From positions 1 to 64,000 of the forward strand of contig NZ_JAOBPP010000010.1 in the NCBI RefSeq assembly GCF_025574465.1: 64,000 nt of DNA, in the 5' to 3' direction. A model generated the notes under the pieces. The model was not told where the DNA came from and made no database searches. It saw nothing but the letters and a program-made list of their open reading frames with translations. This DNA comes from Kordiimonas aestuarii. Lineage in GTDB: Bacteria; Pseudomonadota; Alphaproteobacteria; Sphingomonadales; Kordiimonadaceae. A program made the translations under genes and the position numbers. This document shows, one piece after another, positions 39,424-48,478 of this stretch; the stretch's first letter is position 1, and each line of letters starts with the position of its first letter.

Positions 39424-40487
39424 GTAAGGACAGTATGATGACAGCACCCCCCCGCAGATCCCCCGATTCCACGCTGATGTACCGCGAAGCGCAGGAGGCA
39501 AGCCATATTGTTGCCAAGCAGCTTGCCTTCAACGAGGCCGCCATGGAGGAACTGGGCGCAAAACTGCGCACTCTCAAGCCGCGCGCGGTTGTCACCTGTG
39601 CGCGTGGAAGCTCCGATCACGCCACGATGTTTGCCAAATATGTGATCGAAACCAACCTTGGCCTTCTCGTTTCAAGCGCCGCACCTTCCGTCAGCTCTGT
39701 CTATGCAGCGCGTCAAATGCTGGAAGGTACTGTGTTCATTGCCATCTCACAGTCTGGAAAAAGCCCGGATCTTGTGCGCACCGCCGAAGCCGCGAAGGCA
39801 GGTGGTGCCTATGTAATCGCGCTCGTCAACGTCACACAGTCGCCGCTGGCCGACCTGGCAGATACAGTTATCCCGCTGCATGCAGGGCCAGAGAAAAGCG
39901 TCGCCGCCACCAAAAGTTATATCGGGTCCTTGAGCGCAGTGTTGCAACTTGTCGCCTATTGGGCCAAAGATAACGCGCTTAAAGCCGCAGTTACCTCCCT
40001 GCCGGGCAAATTGCGGGAAGCCTGGATGCAGGATTGGAGCGCCGCCACCCACACCCTTCTGGACGCCCGCAACTTTTTTGTCGTTGGCCGGGGCGCGGGC
40101 TTTGGTGTGGCGCTTGAAGCAGCGCTCAAGTTCAAGGAAACCTGCGGCCTGCACGCTGAAGCCTATTCCGCCGCTGAGGTCAAACACGGCCCGATGGCGA
40201 TTGTCGGTGCAGGCTTCCCCGTACTTGTGTTCAGCCAGAATGATGCCAGCCGTGAGGGCGTGGAAGACATCGTAAAAGACTTCGCCGCAAGAGGCGCAAG
40301 GGTCATGACCACTGGCTTTGAAACCGATGGCGCCATCGCCCTCCCATACGTCCGGGACGCGGACGCCGTGATTGAGCCGGTCCTCTTTATTCAGAGCTTT
40401 TATAAAATGGCAAACGCGTTATCACTCGCGCGCGGTTTTAACCCGGATGAACCGCCTCACCTCAATAAAGTGACGGAGACAGTCTGA
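39420..40487 (+). CDS. nagB-II: Glucosamine-6-phosphate deaminase, SIS-domain type (NagB-II)
   Basis: Converts glucosamine-6-P to fructose-6-P and ammonia. This class has two SIS domains like the isomerase half of GlmS and is unrelated to classical NagB. Blocks are VTCARGSSDHATMFAKYVIE, FIAISQSGKSPDLVRTAEAAK, SVAATKSYIG and GRGAGFGVALEAALKFKETCGLHAEAYSAAEVKHGP. The N-terminal glutaminase domain of GlmS is absent, as expected. Length 355. It is coupled to the regulator by ATGA and to nagA by the one-base TGATG overlap. Confidence 0.94.
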   Translation: MSKDSMMTAPPRRSPDSTLMYREAQEASHIVAKQLAFNEAAMEELGAKLRTLKPRAVVTCARGSSDHATMFAKYVIETNLGLLVSSAAPSVSSVYAARQMLEGTVFIAISQSGKSPDLVRTAEAAKAGGAYVIALVNVTQSPLADLADTVIPLHAGPEKSVAATKSYIGSLSAVLQLVAYWAKDNALKAAVTSLPGKLREAWMQDWSAATHTLLDARNFFVVGRGAGFGVALEAALKFKETCGLHAEAYSAAEVKHGPMAIVGAGFPVLVFSQNDASREGVEDIVKDFAARGARVMTTGFETDGAIALPYVRDADAVIEPVLFIQSFYKMANALSLARGFNPDEPPHLNKVTETV

Positions 40488-41632
40488 TGGCCTTCGCGCT
40501 GACAGATGCTCGAACAATCACTGGACCACGCTGGACCGATGAGATCGCGCTGGTCATTGAGGGTGATACCATTGCGGAGCTGAAAAAAACCTCAGAGCTG
40601 CCCGACGATATTGAAAAGTACTCTTTGGGCGGCAATATCCTCCTGCCCGGTTTCATCGATGTGCAGGTCAATGGCGGTGGCGGCGTCCTGTTCAATGATG
40701 AGCCAACAGTTGAGGGCATCAGGAAAATCGCCGAAGCCCACCGCCAGTTCGGCACGACGGGCCTGCTGCCCACCCTTATCAGTGATGACCTTGCCGTTGT
40801 CGACCGGTGCATGCGCGCGGTCGAACAGGCAATTGAAGCCGGTGTGCCCGGCGTGCTTGGCATACATATCGAAGGACCGTTTCTCGCGACGGCCAAAAAA
40901 GGTGTGCATGACGCAGGCAAGTTTCGCACACTGGATGAGAACGCCTTCAAGCTACTGACTTCGCTCAAGCATGGCGTCACACATATCACGCTCGCGCCGG
41001 AAACCACGACGCCAGAAATGATCCGTCGCCTGTCGGATGCAGGCGTCATCCTGTCGGCGGGGCACACCAACGCAACCTATGAAGAAACCCACACAGCCCT
41101 GAAGGCGGGACTGCGCGGTTTCACGCACCTTTATAATGCCATGTCAGGGCTTGAAGGCCGGGCGCCGGGTGTTGTGGGCGCGGCACTTGAAAGCCGCACA
41201 GCCTTTGCTGGCATCATTGTCGACGGCTTCCATGTGCATAAAGCCAGCCTGAATGTGGCGCTGCACGCCAAGGGTACGGACCACCTGATGCTGGTGACTG
41301 ACGCCATGCCAGGCGTGGGCGCGGCCGACAAGAACTTCATATTGCAAGGCAGAGAGATCACCGTCACAGGAGGCCGCTGCACCGCGCCGGACGGCACACT
41401 CGCGGGCTCGGACCTTGATATGGCATCAGCCGTGCGGAATGCGCACAGGATGCTGGGTATCCCGCTTGAAGGTGCCGCGAAGATGGCCAGCGCAAGCCCG
41501 GCCGCCTTTCTACGCGTTGCTGACCGCGTTGGCAGCCTGCGCGCGGGCATGCGGGCCGACCTTGTGCTTTTGAACGATAATATCGAGGTCCAGAAGGTCT
41601 GGATCGGGGGAGCCCGCTATGGCGGAAAATAA
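40487..41632 (+). CDS. nagA: N-acetylglucosamine-6-phosphate deacetylase
   Basis: Removes acetate from GlcNAc-6-P to give GlcN-6-P. Amidohydrolase fold: PGFIDVQVNGGGGVLF (the usual HxH metal motif is replaced by QVN, typical of NagA), IHIEGPFLATAKKGVHD with the metal Glu, GHTNATYEE and HLYNAMSGLEGRAPG with the metal His residues, and catalytic Asp in LVTDAMPGVG. Length 381. It overlaps nagB-II by one base and nagP by 14. NagA needs a GlcNAc kinase upstream in the pathway; none lies in this operon, and the Glk at 53.6-54.5 kb may do that job. Confidence 0.95.
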   Translation: MAFALTDARTITGPRWTDEIALVIEGDTIAELKKTSELPDDIEKYSLGGNILLPGFIDVQVNGGGGVLFNDEPTVEGIRKIAEAHRQFGTTGLLPTLISDDLAVVDRCMRAVEQAIEAGVPGVLGIHIEGPFLATAKKGVHDAGKFRTLDENAFKLLTSLKHGVTHITLAPETTTPEMIRRLSDAGVILSAGHTNATYEETHTALKAGLRGFTHLYNAMSGLEGRAPGVVGAALESRTAFAGIIVDGFHVHKASLNVALHAKGTDHLMLVTDAMPGVGAADKNFILQGREITVTGGRCTAPDGTLAGSDLDMASAVRNAHRMLGIPLEGAAKMASASPAAFLRVADRVGSLRAGMRADLVLLNDNIEVQKVWIGGARYGGK

Positions 41633-42974
41633 TATGGGAACCGGGGAAAAGGAGATCGGCGTTATGGACGCAGCATTGCCCGTTGAGGAAAAGAAAAACG
41701 GCACCGTCATACCGATGACAATCATCGGCCTGCTGTTTTTTATCTTTGGCTTTGTCACATGGCTGAACGGGGCGCTGATCCCCTTCTTGCAGATCATCTG
41801 CCACCTGAATGAGTTTCAGGCGTTTTTTGTGACCACCGCCTTCTATTTCGCCTATTTCATCATGGCGTTCCCGATGTCGCTTGTGCTGGGCAAGATCGGC
41901 TATAGAGGTGGCATGGCGCTTGGCCTAGCCATCATGGTCATTGGTGCCCTGCTGTTCATCCCTGCGGCGCTTGCTGCCAGTTACCCCATGTTCCTTCTCG
42001 GTCTTTTTGTCCTCGGTACCGGGCTGACAATCCTGCAGACGGCCTCCAACCCCTATGTGGTGCTTCTGGGACCAAAAGAGAGTGCAGCGACACGCATCAG
42101 CATCATGGGCCTGATCAACAAGGGGGCTGGCGTTATCGTGCCCATGGTATTCGCTGCGCTGATTTTCTCAGACCTTGGCAACACCTCACCGGAAGCGCTG
42201 GAGACCCTCACGGCGGCCGAGTTGCAAGCGCTGTCTGAAAAACTGATCCTGCCATACCTCTATATGGCGGGCGCGCTTGCATTCCTGATCGCCCTCGTGC
42301 GCTTCTCCCCCCTGCCGCACATTGAGCCGGAAGAGGAACCAGTTGTTGCGTCCGGAGAGAAACAAAGTATCCTCCAATTCCCGCAGGTAGTACTGGGCGC
42401 CATTGCCCTGTTTGCCTATGTTGGGGTTGAGGTTATCGCCGGCGACAGTATCGGCCTGTTTGGCAAAAAGCTGGGCTTGGCCAATTTTGCCACACTCACC
42501 AGCTACACCATGGTGTGCATGACCATTGGCTACATCATCGGCGTCACCTGTATTCCAAAAATCATCAGCCAACAGCAAGCGCTGTTAGGGTCAGCCGTCG
42601 CAGGCACGCTGTGCGTGCTTGGTGTGGTGCTCAGTTCGACCGATAGCCACACACTCTCACAAGTACTGATCGGCTGGTCTGGCATCCCAACGGTTCCAAA
42701 TGCGGTGATGTTCGTGGCGCTGATGGGCCTTGCCCACGCCCTTGTGTGGCCCGCACTGTGGCCACTCGCGCTTGACGGGCTTGGCAAGTTCACGCCTCAA
42801 GGCTCCGCGCTTCTGATCATGGGCATCGCGGGTGGCGCTGTCTTGCCACCGGCCCTGGGCGCGCTGTCTTCCAGCTTCGGCGATATGCAGCCTGCCTACT
42901 GGTTGTGCCTGCCATGTTACCTGTTCATCTGGTTCTATGCAGTGAAGGGCTACAAGCGGCGAGCCTGGAAATAA
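41619..42974 (+). CDS. nagP: MFS sugar transporter, NagP-like (N-acetylglucosamine)
   Basis: Inner-membrane permease of the FHS/GluP family (about 12 helices, 451 residues). Family hallmarks: GLLFFIFGFVTWLNGALIPFLQ in the first helix, FYFAYFIMAFPMSLVLGKIGYR and LFVLGTGLTILQTASNPYVVLLGP. In the nag operon it would import GlcNAc as the free sugar. ATG 41619 overlaps nagA; ATG 41634, just past the nagA stop, is an alternative. A strong terminator follows. Confidence 0.9.
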   Translation: MAENNMGTGEKEIGVMDAALPVEEKKNGTVIPMTIIGLLFFIFGFVTWLNGALIPFLQIICHLNEFQAFFVTTAFYFAYFIMAFPMSLVLGKIGYRGGMALGLAIMVIGALLFIPAALAASYPMFLLGLFVLGTGLTILQTASNPYVVLLGPKESAATRISIMGLINKGAGVIVPMVFAALIFSDLGNTSPEALETLTAAELQALSEKLILPYLYMAGALAFLIALVRFSPLPHIEPEEEPVVASGEKQSILQFPQVVLGAIALFAYVGVEVIAGDSIGLFGKKLGLANFATLTSYTMVCMTIGYIIGVTCIPKIISQQQALLGSAVAGTLCVLGVVLSSTDSHTLSQVLIGWSGIPTVPNAVMFVALMGLAHALVWPALWPLALDGLGKFTPQGSALLIMGIAGGAVLPPALGALSSSFGDMQPAYWLCLPCYLFIWFYAVKGYKRRAWK

Positions 42975-42987
42975 ACGCCATAAAGCA

Positions 42988-43018
42988 AAAAAGGCCGCGA
43001 CAGACTTCGCGGCCTTTA
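42988..43018. terminator. Strong intrinsic terminator after nagP
   Basis: AAAGGCCGCGA (42990-43000) pairs perfectly over 11 bp with 43007-43017 around CAGACT, and poly-A/poly-T stretches lie on both sides. It serves nagP and the convergent yjdM gene. Confidence 0.92.
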
Positions 43019-43039
43019 TCTGTTGGGGCTGTATCTCCG

Positions 43040-43378
43040 TTAGATTTTTTTCACAAACTCCGACTTCAGGCTCATCTGGCCAAAACCGTCGATCTTGCAG
43101 TCGATATCATGGTCCCCGTCTGCAAGGCGGATGTTCTTTACCTTGGTGCCCACTTTCACTACATTCGACGAGCCCTTGACCTTCAGGTCCTTGATCACCG
43201 TGACCGCATCACCATCCGCCAGCGGATTGCCGTTTGCGTCAGTGATGACCATTTCGCCCGCCACTGAGGCCACGGCCCCCGCAAGCCATTCGTGGGCGCA
43301 CTCAGGGCATACCAATATGTCACGGTCTTCATAGGCGTAGGGCGAACTGCAATTCGGGCAAGGGGCAAGGTCGCTCAT
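43040..43378 (-). CDS. yjdM: Zinc-ribbon PhnA/YjdM-family protein
   Basis: 112-residue protein with an N-terminal zinc ribbon ([28 protein letters not shown], four cysteines in CxxC-n-CxxC) and a C-terminal PhnA domain ([43 protein letters not shown]). It was named for E. coli PhnA but its role is not in phosphonate breakdown in most bacteria; the function remains unclear. AAAGGATAATAG precedes the ATG. ATAATC...GATTAT (43407-43424) lies just upstream and could be an operator. Confidence 0.9.
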   Translation of the reverse strand: MSDLAPCPNCSSPYAYEDRDILVCPECAHEWLAGAVASVAGEMVITDANGNPLADGDAVTVIKDLKVKGSSNVVKVGTKVKNIRLADGDHDIDCKIDGFGQMSLKSEFVKKI

Positions 43379-43489
43379 CTATTATCCTTTCAAGCTTTCG
43401 CTTTCTATAATCCCTCGAGATTATCTCCACAATCGCTAACTCCCCTCGCCCTCAATCCACCCCTTGATTTTGCCATTTTTATATTATAC

Positions 43490-43501
43490 GTTGATATCAA
43501 C
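43490..43501. promoter_or_regulatory. 12-bp perfect palindrome before the DUF1428 gene
   Basis: GTTGATATCAAC follows a TATTAT-like -10 (43482-43487) and precedes ATG 43529 by 27 bases. A dyad just downstream of a promoter is a typical operator position. The binding factor is unknown. Confidence 0.4.
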
Positions 43502-43528
43502 ATAAATATCACGACAGGAAATGCTGAC

Positions 43529-43882
43529 ATGACATATGTAGACGGATATCTACTCGCGGTTCCAACCGCCAAAAAGGCTGAATACGAAGAGCTGGCGCAA
43601 AAGGCAGCCGTTGTCTTCAAGGATCACGGCGCATTAAGCGTAGTGGAATGCTGGGGTGATGATGTGCCGGACGGCAAGGTCACCTCATTCCCGATGGCCG
43701 TCAAAAAAACAGATGACGAAACCGTCGTTTTCTCGTGGATCACATGGCCATCAAAAGAAACGCGTGACACAGGCATGAAAAAAGCCATGGAAGACCCGCG
43801 CATGGATATGGACACATCCAAGATGCCGTTCGATGGTCAGCGTATGATCTTCGGTGGCTTTAAAACCATTCTTGAAGCGTAA
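43529..43882 (+). CDS. DUF1428 family protein
   Basis: 117-residue ferredoxin-fold (dimeric alpha-beta barrel) protein. Typical start TYVDGYLLAVPTAKKAEYEELA, the block VVECWGDDVPDGKVTSFPMAVK and C-terminal end PFDGQRMIFGGFKTILE. ATG 43529 is used; the upstream in-frame extension to 43292 runs antisense through yjdM. Usually of unknown function, and often encoded with PhnB-like proteins in stress-related operons, as here with the next gene 29 bases on. Confidence 0.88.
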   Translation: MTYVDGYLLAVPTAKKAEYEELAQKAAVVFKDHGALSVVECWGDDVPDGKVTSFPMAVKKTDDETVVFSWITWPSKETRDTGMKKAMEDPRMDMDTSKMPFDGQRMIFGGFKTILEA

Positions 43883-43911
43883 CGACAAACTGGCAACAAC
43901 AGGATAGACCC

Positions 43912-44394
43912 ATGAAGATCAAAACACCAATCACACCCTGCCTTTGGTTTGATGGCCAGGCCAAGGAAGCCGCGGAATTCTACACGTCGGTTTTTTCAGA
44001 CTCGAAAATCACCAATGTTTCCCATTATCCGAAAACCGGGCAGGACAAACATGGCCATGAACCCGGCGAGATCATGACTGTCATGTTCGAGCTTGGCGGG
44101 CAGCAGTTCATGGGTCTGAATGGTGGCCCGCATTTCAAATTTAGCGAAGCGATTTCCCTTTGCATCATGTGCGAAAACCAGAGAGAGATCGACTATTTCT
44201 GGGAGGCATTAACCGCCGATGGCGGTATGGAAGTGGAGTGCGGGTGGCTCAAGGACAAGTTCGGCCTGTCATGGCAGGTCATGCCCGCCAATATCGCAGA
44301 GCTTATTGGCGGCGACCCGGAACGGTCGAACCGTGTCATGCAGGTGGTGATGAGCTCACGAAAACTGGATATCGCAGCGATGGAAGCCGCCTAA
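43912..44394 (+). CDS. VOC-superfamily protein (PhnB / 3-demethylubiquinone methyltransferase-like)
   Basis: 160-residue protein starting KIKTPITPCLWFDGQAKEAAEFYTSVF and containing VMFELGGQQFMGLNGGPHFKFSEAISLC, EIDYFWEALTADGG and the segment CGWLKDKFGLSWQVMP, the characteristic WLKDKFGLSWQ of the PhnB subgroup. The older name 3-demethylubiquinone-9 3-methyltransferase is not a reliable function. It is co-transcribed with the DUF1428 gene and closes with a terminator. Confidence 0.88.
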   Translation: MKIKTPITPCLWFDGQAKEAAEFYTSVFSDSKITNVSHYPKTGQDKHGHEPGEIMTVMFELGGQQFMGLNGGPHFKFSEAISLCIMCENQREIDYFWEALTADGGMEVECGWLKDKFGLSWQVMPANIAELIGGDPERSNRVMQVVMSSRKLDIAAMEAA

Positions 44395-44418
44395 AACATT
44401 ATCCCCGCGACAACGAAG

Positions 44419-44450
44419 ACAAAAAGGGTGACAAATGCCACCCTTTTTAT
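44419..44450. terminator. Bidirectional intrinsic terminator
   Basis: AAAAAGGGTG (44421-44430) pairs perfectly with CACCCTTTTT (44439-44448) around an 8-base loop. It separates the VOC gene and the convergent hexosaminidase gene (stop 44465). Confidence 0.9.
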
Positions 44451-44464
44451 TGTCTCAAGCGTAC

Positions 44465-46777
44465 CTATTCGCCGCGTGTCAATTGCACCCAGTCGAGCGC
44501 CCACAAGGGTTCATAGTGGCTTGCCGCCACCTGAAAGCACAGCGCCTGCGCGTCTGCCGCACCCTCAAGCGGGGCCTCAAGTGTCGTCACGCCGTAGTGT
44601 TTGGTCGCCACTTCCAAGGGCAAGCGCGCCAGTTCCATACCGCTATCACAGCTATCCTTAAAGACGACAATTTCACCTGCCTCGGTTTGCGGCTCCTTCA
44701 GTTCAACCTTGTTGATCAGATCCCCGATCTGAAAATTATACGGCAGGTTGCCAACACTGATCCGGACCCCGGTCACCCCCGCCATATCCGGTGCTTCATA
44801 GACCCAGCACGGTTTGACGATATCGATCAGGAAGTTGGCGCGTTCACCATCTCGCGGCCAATCATCATCCAGCTTGATGGCAAGGTCTGCGGAACACAGC
44901 GCCAGTTCATCCTCGTTACGGAAAGTGCGGGAGGACCAGTCCAGCTTCTGCTCACGCACGTGTGACAAGGCTGTGCCTTGATAGAAACTGGCGGCACGCA
45001 TCACCGTATCGCCCCCCAGCACCAACGGTGCCTGGTAGACCGGGCTGGCCGCATTTGGCTCACCTCCATCCAGCGTATACCGAATGGTGCCCTGCCCTGA
45101 CTGGGTATCAAGTGTAACGGTATGCTTGCCACCCGTTGCCGGGCTTACATCAAAACGCACCGCATAAGCGCTGTCAGCAGGGTGCAGTCCGATAGCCTTC
45201 AACCGCGCCATATGGGGCATCAGGCGGCGAGCAAAATCATCAAACGGTTTAGCGCCTTCGGGAGACCAGACACGCTCCGCCAGCGCGAGCGCGCGCGGAA
45301 ACGCCATTTTTTCAACACGCTCTTCGGTGCGCATATGCTCCGTGAACACGGTTACCTGCGCCCCAAGCACGGCCTTTGCCTCCTCGTCTGACAAGCCTTC
45401 AAACGGATCAAACTCATAAATGTCCTGCAGGGTTTGCACATGGTCGCGCCCCGGAGGTTCATCCGGCAGGTAACTCTGGCGGTAATCGGTATAATAAATC
45501 GGGCTTGGTGCCATCACAACCTGACGGCCCGCCTTCGCCGCTTCCACGCCGCCCTTGATGCCGCGCCATGACATGATTGCGCTGTCGGCGATTGAGCCGC
45601 CTTCGAGGATTTCATCCCAGCCGATCAGACGACGGCCACGCTCGGCGAGGTAGTTGGCAAAATGACGGGTGAAATAGGGCTGAACTTCATGCACATTCTC
45701 AATACCCAGTTCTTCCATGCGCTCTTTGATACGCGCGGAGTTTTCCCATTGCCTGGTGGCAACTTCATCCCCGCCGATATGCACAAATGTGCTGGGGAAC
45801 AACGCAAGCACTTCATCCATCACATCTTCAAGGAAGGTGATTGTCGCGGGTTCAAGGTTGAAGGTGCTATAGTAGATGCCCCAGTCTGAACCCACGGCTT
45901 CCACTGGCTCTGTCCCGAATTCAGGGTAGGCCGCCACGGCTGCTGATGCGTGGCCAGGCAAGTCAATCTCCGGCATCACAGTGACGAAGCGCTCAGCGGC
46001 ATAGGCCACCACGTCCTTCACTTGTTCCTGCGTATAAAAACCACCATACAGACGCGGCTCTCCTGTGGCGGGATCTATGTCCGCCTGCGGTGCGTCCCCT
46101 GCTGGCACACGCCATGCACCGATGCTTGTCAGCTTGGGGTATTTTTTAATCTCAATCCGCCAGCCCTGATCGTCCGTCAGGTGCCAGTGGAACACATTCA
46201 TTTTGTGAACGGCCATCCAGTCGATGAAGTTTTTCACAAAGTCCACGCTGCGGAAATGGCGGCTGACATCCAGCATGGCACCGCGCCATTCAAGCCGTGG
46301 GCTGTCCGTGATCTCCACGAACGGCATGAAGGTGCCGTCCGCCTGTGGGTCAGCCAGTTGCCAAAGCGACATGGCACCATAGAAAAAGCCTTCGTCCGTG
46401 CTGGCCTGAACGATGCCCCCCTTGGCATCAACCGCAAGATTGTAGGCACCAGTTCCCATGGCGCCACTCGCCCGTGCAAACCGGATGCCCGCGCGGTTAT
46501 CTCCCCCTTCAATAACCGTCAGGGTCAGGCCTGTCGTAGTGCGCAATTTGTCAGCCAGATATGCTGCTGTGCGGGCCAACACCTGGTCACCCGCGGGCAC
46601 CGAAATGCTGGTATTGGCGGTCAGTTCAAAACTGCCCTCGCGAGTTTCAAGCTGCGCCGGCGCCGGGATAATTGCAGGTGCTTGTACAGTTTGTGCGGTG
46701 CCCTCCTCGCGGCAGGCAGTCAGGAACCCCGACAACACAAGTGACACCGCGACCGTTACCAGCAATTTCATTTTCAT
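44465..46777 (-). CDS. Beta-N-acetylhexosaminidase (GH20) lipoprotein
   Basis: Releases terminal GlcNAc from chitin oligosaccharides. The signal peptide ends in the lipobox LTAC (about residue 22), so it is predicted membrane-anchored. An N-terminal GH20b domain (about 35-150) is followed by the catalytic barrel with HIGGDEVATRQW (the Asp-Glu catalytic pair), FHWHLTDDQGWRIEIK and MSWRGIKGG. The C-terminal part contains a chitobiase-like HX module (YTLDGGEPN) and a discoidin-like end. Start ATG 46777 follows GGGGGAAG. 770 residues. It is the last gene of the minus-strand series but lies behind a strong terminator, so its expression is partly uncoupled. Confidence 0.93.
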   Translation of the reverse strand: MKMKLLVTVAVSLVLSGFLTACREEGTAQTVQAPAIIPAPAQLETREGSFELTANTSISVPAGDQVLARTAAYLADKLRTTTGLTLTVIEGGDNRAGIRFARASGAMGTGAYNLAVDAKGGIVQASTDEGFFYGAMSLWQLADPQADGTFMPFVEITDSPRLEWRGAMLDVSRHFRSVDFVKNFIDWMAVHKMNVFHWHLTDDQGWRIEIKKYPKLTSIGAWRVPAGDAPQADIDPATGEPRLYGGFYTQEQVKDVVAYAAERFVTVMPEIDLPGHASAAVAAYPEFGTEPVEAVGSDWGIYYSTFNLEPATITFLEDVMDEVLALFPSTFVHIGGDEVATRQWENSARIKERMEELGIENVHEVQPYFTRHFANYLAERGRRLIGWDEILEGGSIADSAIMSWRGIKGGVEAAKAGRQVVMAPSPIYYTDYRQSYLPDEPPGRDHVQTLQDIYEFDPFEGLSDEEAKAVLGAQVTVFTEHMRTEERVEKMAFPRALALAERVWSPEGAKPFDDFARRLMPHMARLKAIGLHPADSAYAVRFDVSPATGGKHTVTLDTQSGQGTIRYTLDGGEPNAASPVYQAPLVLGGDTVMRAASFYQGTALSHVREQKLDWSSRTFRNEDELALCSADLAIKLDDDWPRDGERANFLIDIVKPCWVYEAPDMAGVTGVRISVGNLPYNFQIGDLINKVELKEPQTEAGEIVVFKDSCDSGMELARLPLEVATKHYGVTTLEAPLEGAADAQALCFQVAASHYEPLWALDWVQLTRGE

Positions 46778-46817
46778 CGTCTTCCCCCGGCCCAAGGCCC
46801 CTAACTCACTATCAGTA

Positions 46818-46853
46818 TAAAAAAATGGGCGGTGCAGTGTCCTACACCGCCCA
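46818..46853 (-). terminator. Intrinsic terminator between the halogenase genes and the hexosaminidase
   Basis: TGGGCGGTG (46826-46834) pairs with CACCGCCCA (46845-46853). On the minus strand the hairpin is followed by a run of about seven T (46818-46825). It ends transcription from upstream and lies only about 40 bases before the hexosaminidase ATG. Confidence 0.85.
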
Positions 46854-46863
46854 GTTCCCCAAT

Positions 46864-46886
46864 AATCAGCCGAAATTCGACTGATT
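46864..46886. promoter_or_regulatory. Near-perfect 23-bp dyad before the hexosaminidase terminator
   Basis: AATCAG...CTGATT arms with CCGAA / TTCGA inside give a palindrome with one mismatched pair per side. It lies in the halogenase/hexosaminidase gap together with another hairpin (46895-46930, CAGGCTCC/GGAGCCTG), so this spacer is unusually structured. Confidence 0.4.
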
Positions 46887-46955
46887 GGCTGGAAACAGGC
46901 TCCCGTGGGAGGTCATGCCCGGAGCCTGCAACCATCCTGGTGCACCGCGCGGGTG

Positions 46956-48470
46956 CTAAACTCGCAGTTTCTGCAAATAGGCGTCGTGGGGCATTGTCGC
47001 CGCCAGCGCCTGTTTGCTCATATTCCTGACCCCCGCAAACAACCCTTCTACCGCCACGTCACTCATGCAGAAATTCAGCTTCGGATAATGCTGCATGCCG
47101 TAAAGGATGTAGCGGTAGTTCTCGTCTGAAAACGTGGTCGAAAAGCTGCCCGCAAGGTCATGAAACTCACAAACCTTGTGCCGCCAGACCTCAAGCTGGG
47201 CTTCAAGCCACGGCACCTCTTTCACCGTTGCTGGCGCGGCACGCCAGAAGTCACTATCGTCCCGGTCTGTCAGGCAATAGTGCAATACGATGAACTGCTT
47301 GAGATCCTGATAAAAGCCACGCATCAGGCGGTTGAAGCTGTCGCGACTGGCCCGTGTGGGACTATCCGCCAGCAAGTGTGTGCCCATCAACCCTGCCGCC
47401 AGATTAATAAGGTGTAGACCGGTGGATTCAAGCGGTTCGATGAAGCCACCCGCAAGGCCAGTGGCAATGCAGTTACCAACCCAGAATTCTTCCCGGCACC
47501 CCACCTTCATATTCAGGTGTGTACATTTCAGCACTTGTGACTGCGGGCCCAGGAAATCTCGCAACTCGGCCTCCGCCGCATCGCTTGACAACCTGTTGCC
47601 ATCATAGACGTAACCTGAGCCCTGCCTGCCGGTGAGGTCAATCTGCCACGCCCAGCCATTCGACAGCGCGGTTGCCGTGGTATAGGGTTTTGGTGTCTCC
47701 CCCGCCGCCAACTCGCGCTGGATTGCGACGGCTTTGTTGCATGGCAATGCGTCGGTGAACGAGTTCCAGTTGTCCGCCTTCAGCTTGTCGATCAACAGCC
47801 CGCGGAAGCCGGTGCAATCAAGGAAAAAAGCCCCCTCGAAACGCTGTTTCCCCGCGATGACCGCTGCGATATTGTCGCCCTTAACCTGGACATCGGTGAT
47901 CGTTGCCTCGACATGCTTCACACCCGCCTCAACCGCCTTGCGCCGCAGGAACCGCGCCAGCATGGTGGCGTCGATATGATAGCCGTAGGGCACCACCCCC
48001 TGATAGGCAGGGGAATTGGGGCCCTTTGGCCCATGCCCCGCGCGGATGAGGGTGGCGCTCAAGCTCACGCCTTCATCGTAACGCTCCACCGCGTCACGAC
48101 CCGCGACCATCCAGGCGCTTGAAATGTCAATGCCCCGGCCAAGCCTCTGCTGTTCAAACGGGTGGAAATACTCGTGGGTTTTGCCGCCGCGCGGTTTCAT
48201 CCAGTTCCGGAAGAATATCCCGGTCTTGAGTGTACCGTTAGTTTCCCGCAGCAGTTCTTCTTCATCCAGCCCCATGGCAGCGAGAAAGAAGCGCACACTG
48301 TGCACTGTAGCTTCCCCCACGCCAATGATGCCGATATCCGGGCTTTCAATGACCGTGATGTCAAAGTTCTGCCGCTCGCGGTTGAACAGGCGGTTAAGAT
48401 AGGCCGCCGTCATCCAGCCTGCCGAGCCCCCACCCACGATCACCAGTGATTTAGGTTTCTGCGTGTCCAT
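46956..48470 (-). CDS. Flavin-dependent tryptophan halogenase-like protein (1)
   Basis: FAD-dependent enzyme of the tryptophan halogenase family, 504 residues. The Rossmann motif is VIVGGGSAGWMTAAYLNRL, then GVGEATVHSVRFFLAAMG and the position of the catalytic lysine in NGTLKTGIFFRNW. The family WxWxIP motif is altered to WAWQID (GWAWQIDLTGRQGSGYVY). No tryptophan-halogenase product cluster is around. Members in TonB-receptor loci have unknown substrates and may act on bound oligosaccharides or other ligands. It follows the second paralog by nine bases in a sapC-halogenase-halogenase operon. Confidence 0.9.
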   Translation of the reverse strand: MDTQKPKSLVIVGGGSAGWMTAAYLNRLFNRERQNFDITVIESPDIGIIGVGEATVHSVRFFLAAMGLDEEELLRETNGTLKTGIFFRNWMKPRGGKTHEYFHPFEQQRLGRGIDISSAWMVAGRDAVERYDEGVSLSATLIRAGHGPKGPNSPAYQGVVPYGYHIDATMLARFLRRKAVEAGVKHVEATITDVQVKGDNIAAVIAGKQRFEGAFFLDCTGFRGLLIDKLKADNWNSFTDALPCNKAVAIQRELAAGETPKPYTTATALSNGWAWQIDLTGRQGSGYVYDGNRLSSDAAEAELRDFLGPQSQVLKCTHLNMKVGCREEFWVGNCIATGLAGGFIEPLESTGLHLINLAAGLMGTHLLADSPTRASRDSFNRLMRGFYQDLKQFIVLHYCLTDRDDSDFWRAAPATVKEVPWLEAQLEVWRHKVCEFHDLAGSFSTTFSDENYRYILYGMQHYPKLNFCMSDVAVEGLFAGVRNMSKQALAATMPHDAYLQKLRV

Positions 48471-48478
48471 AAAGCCCC

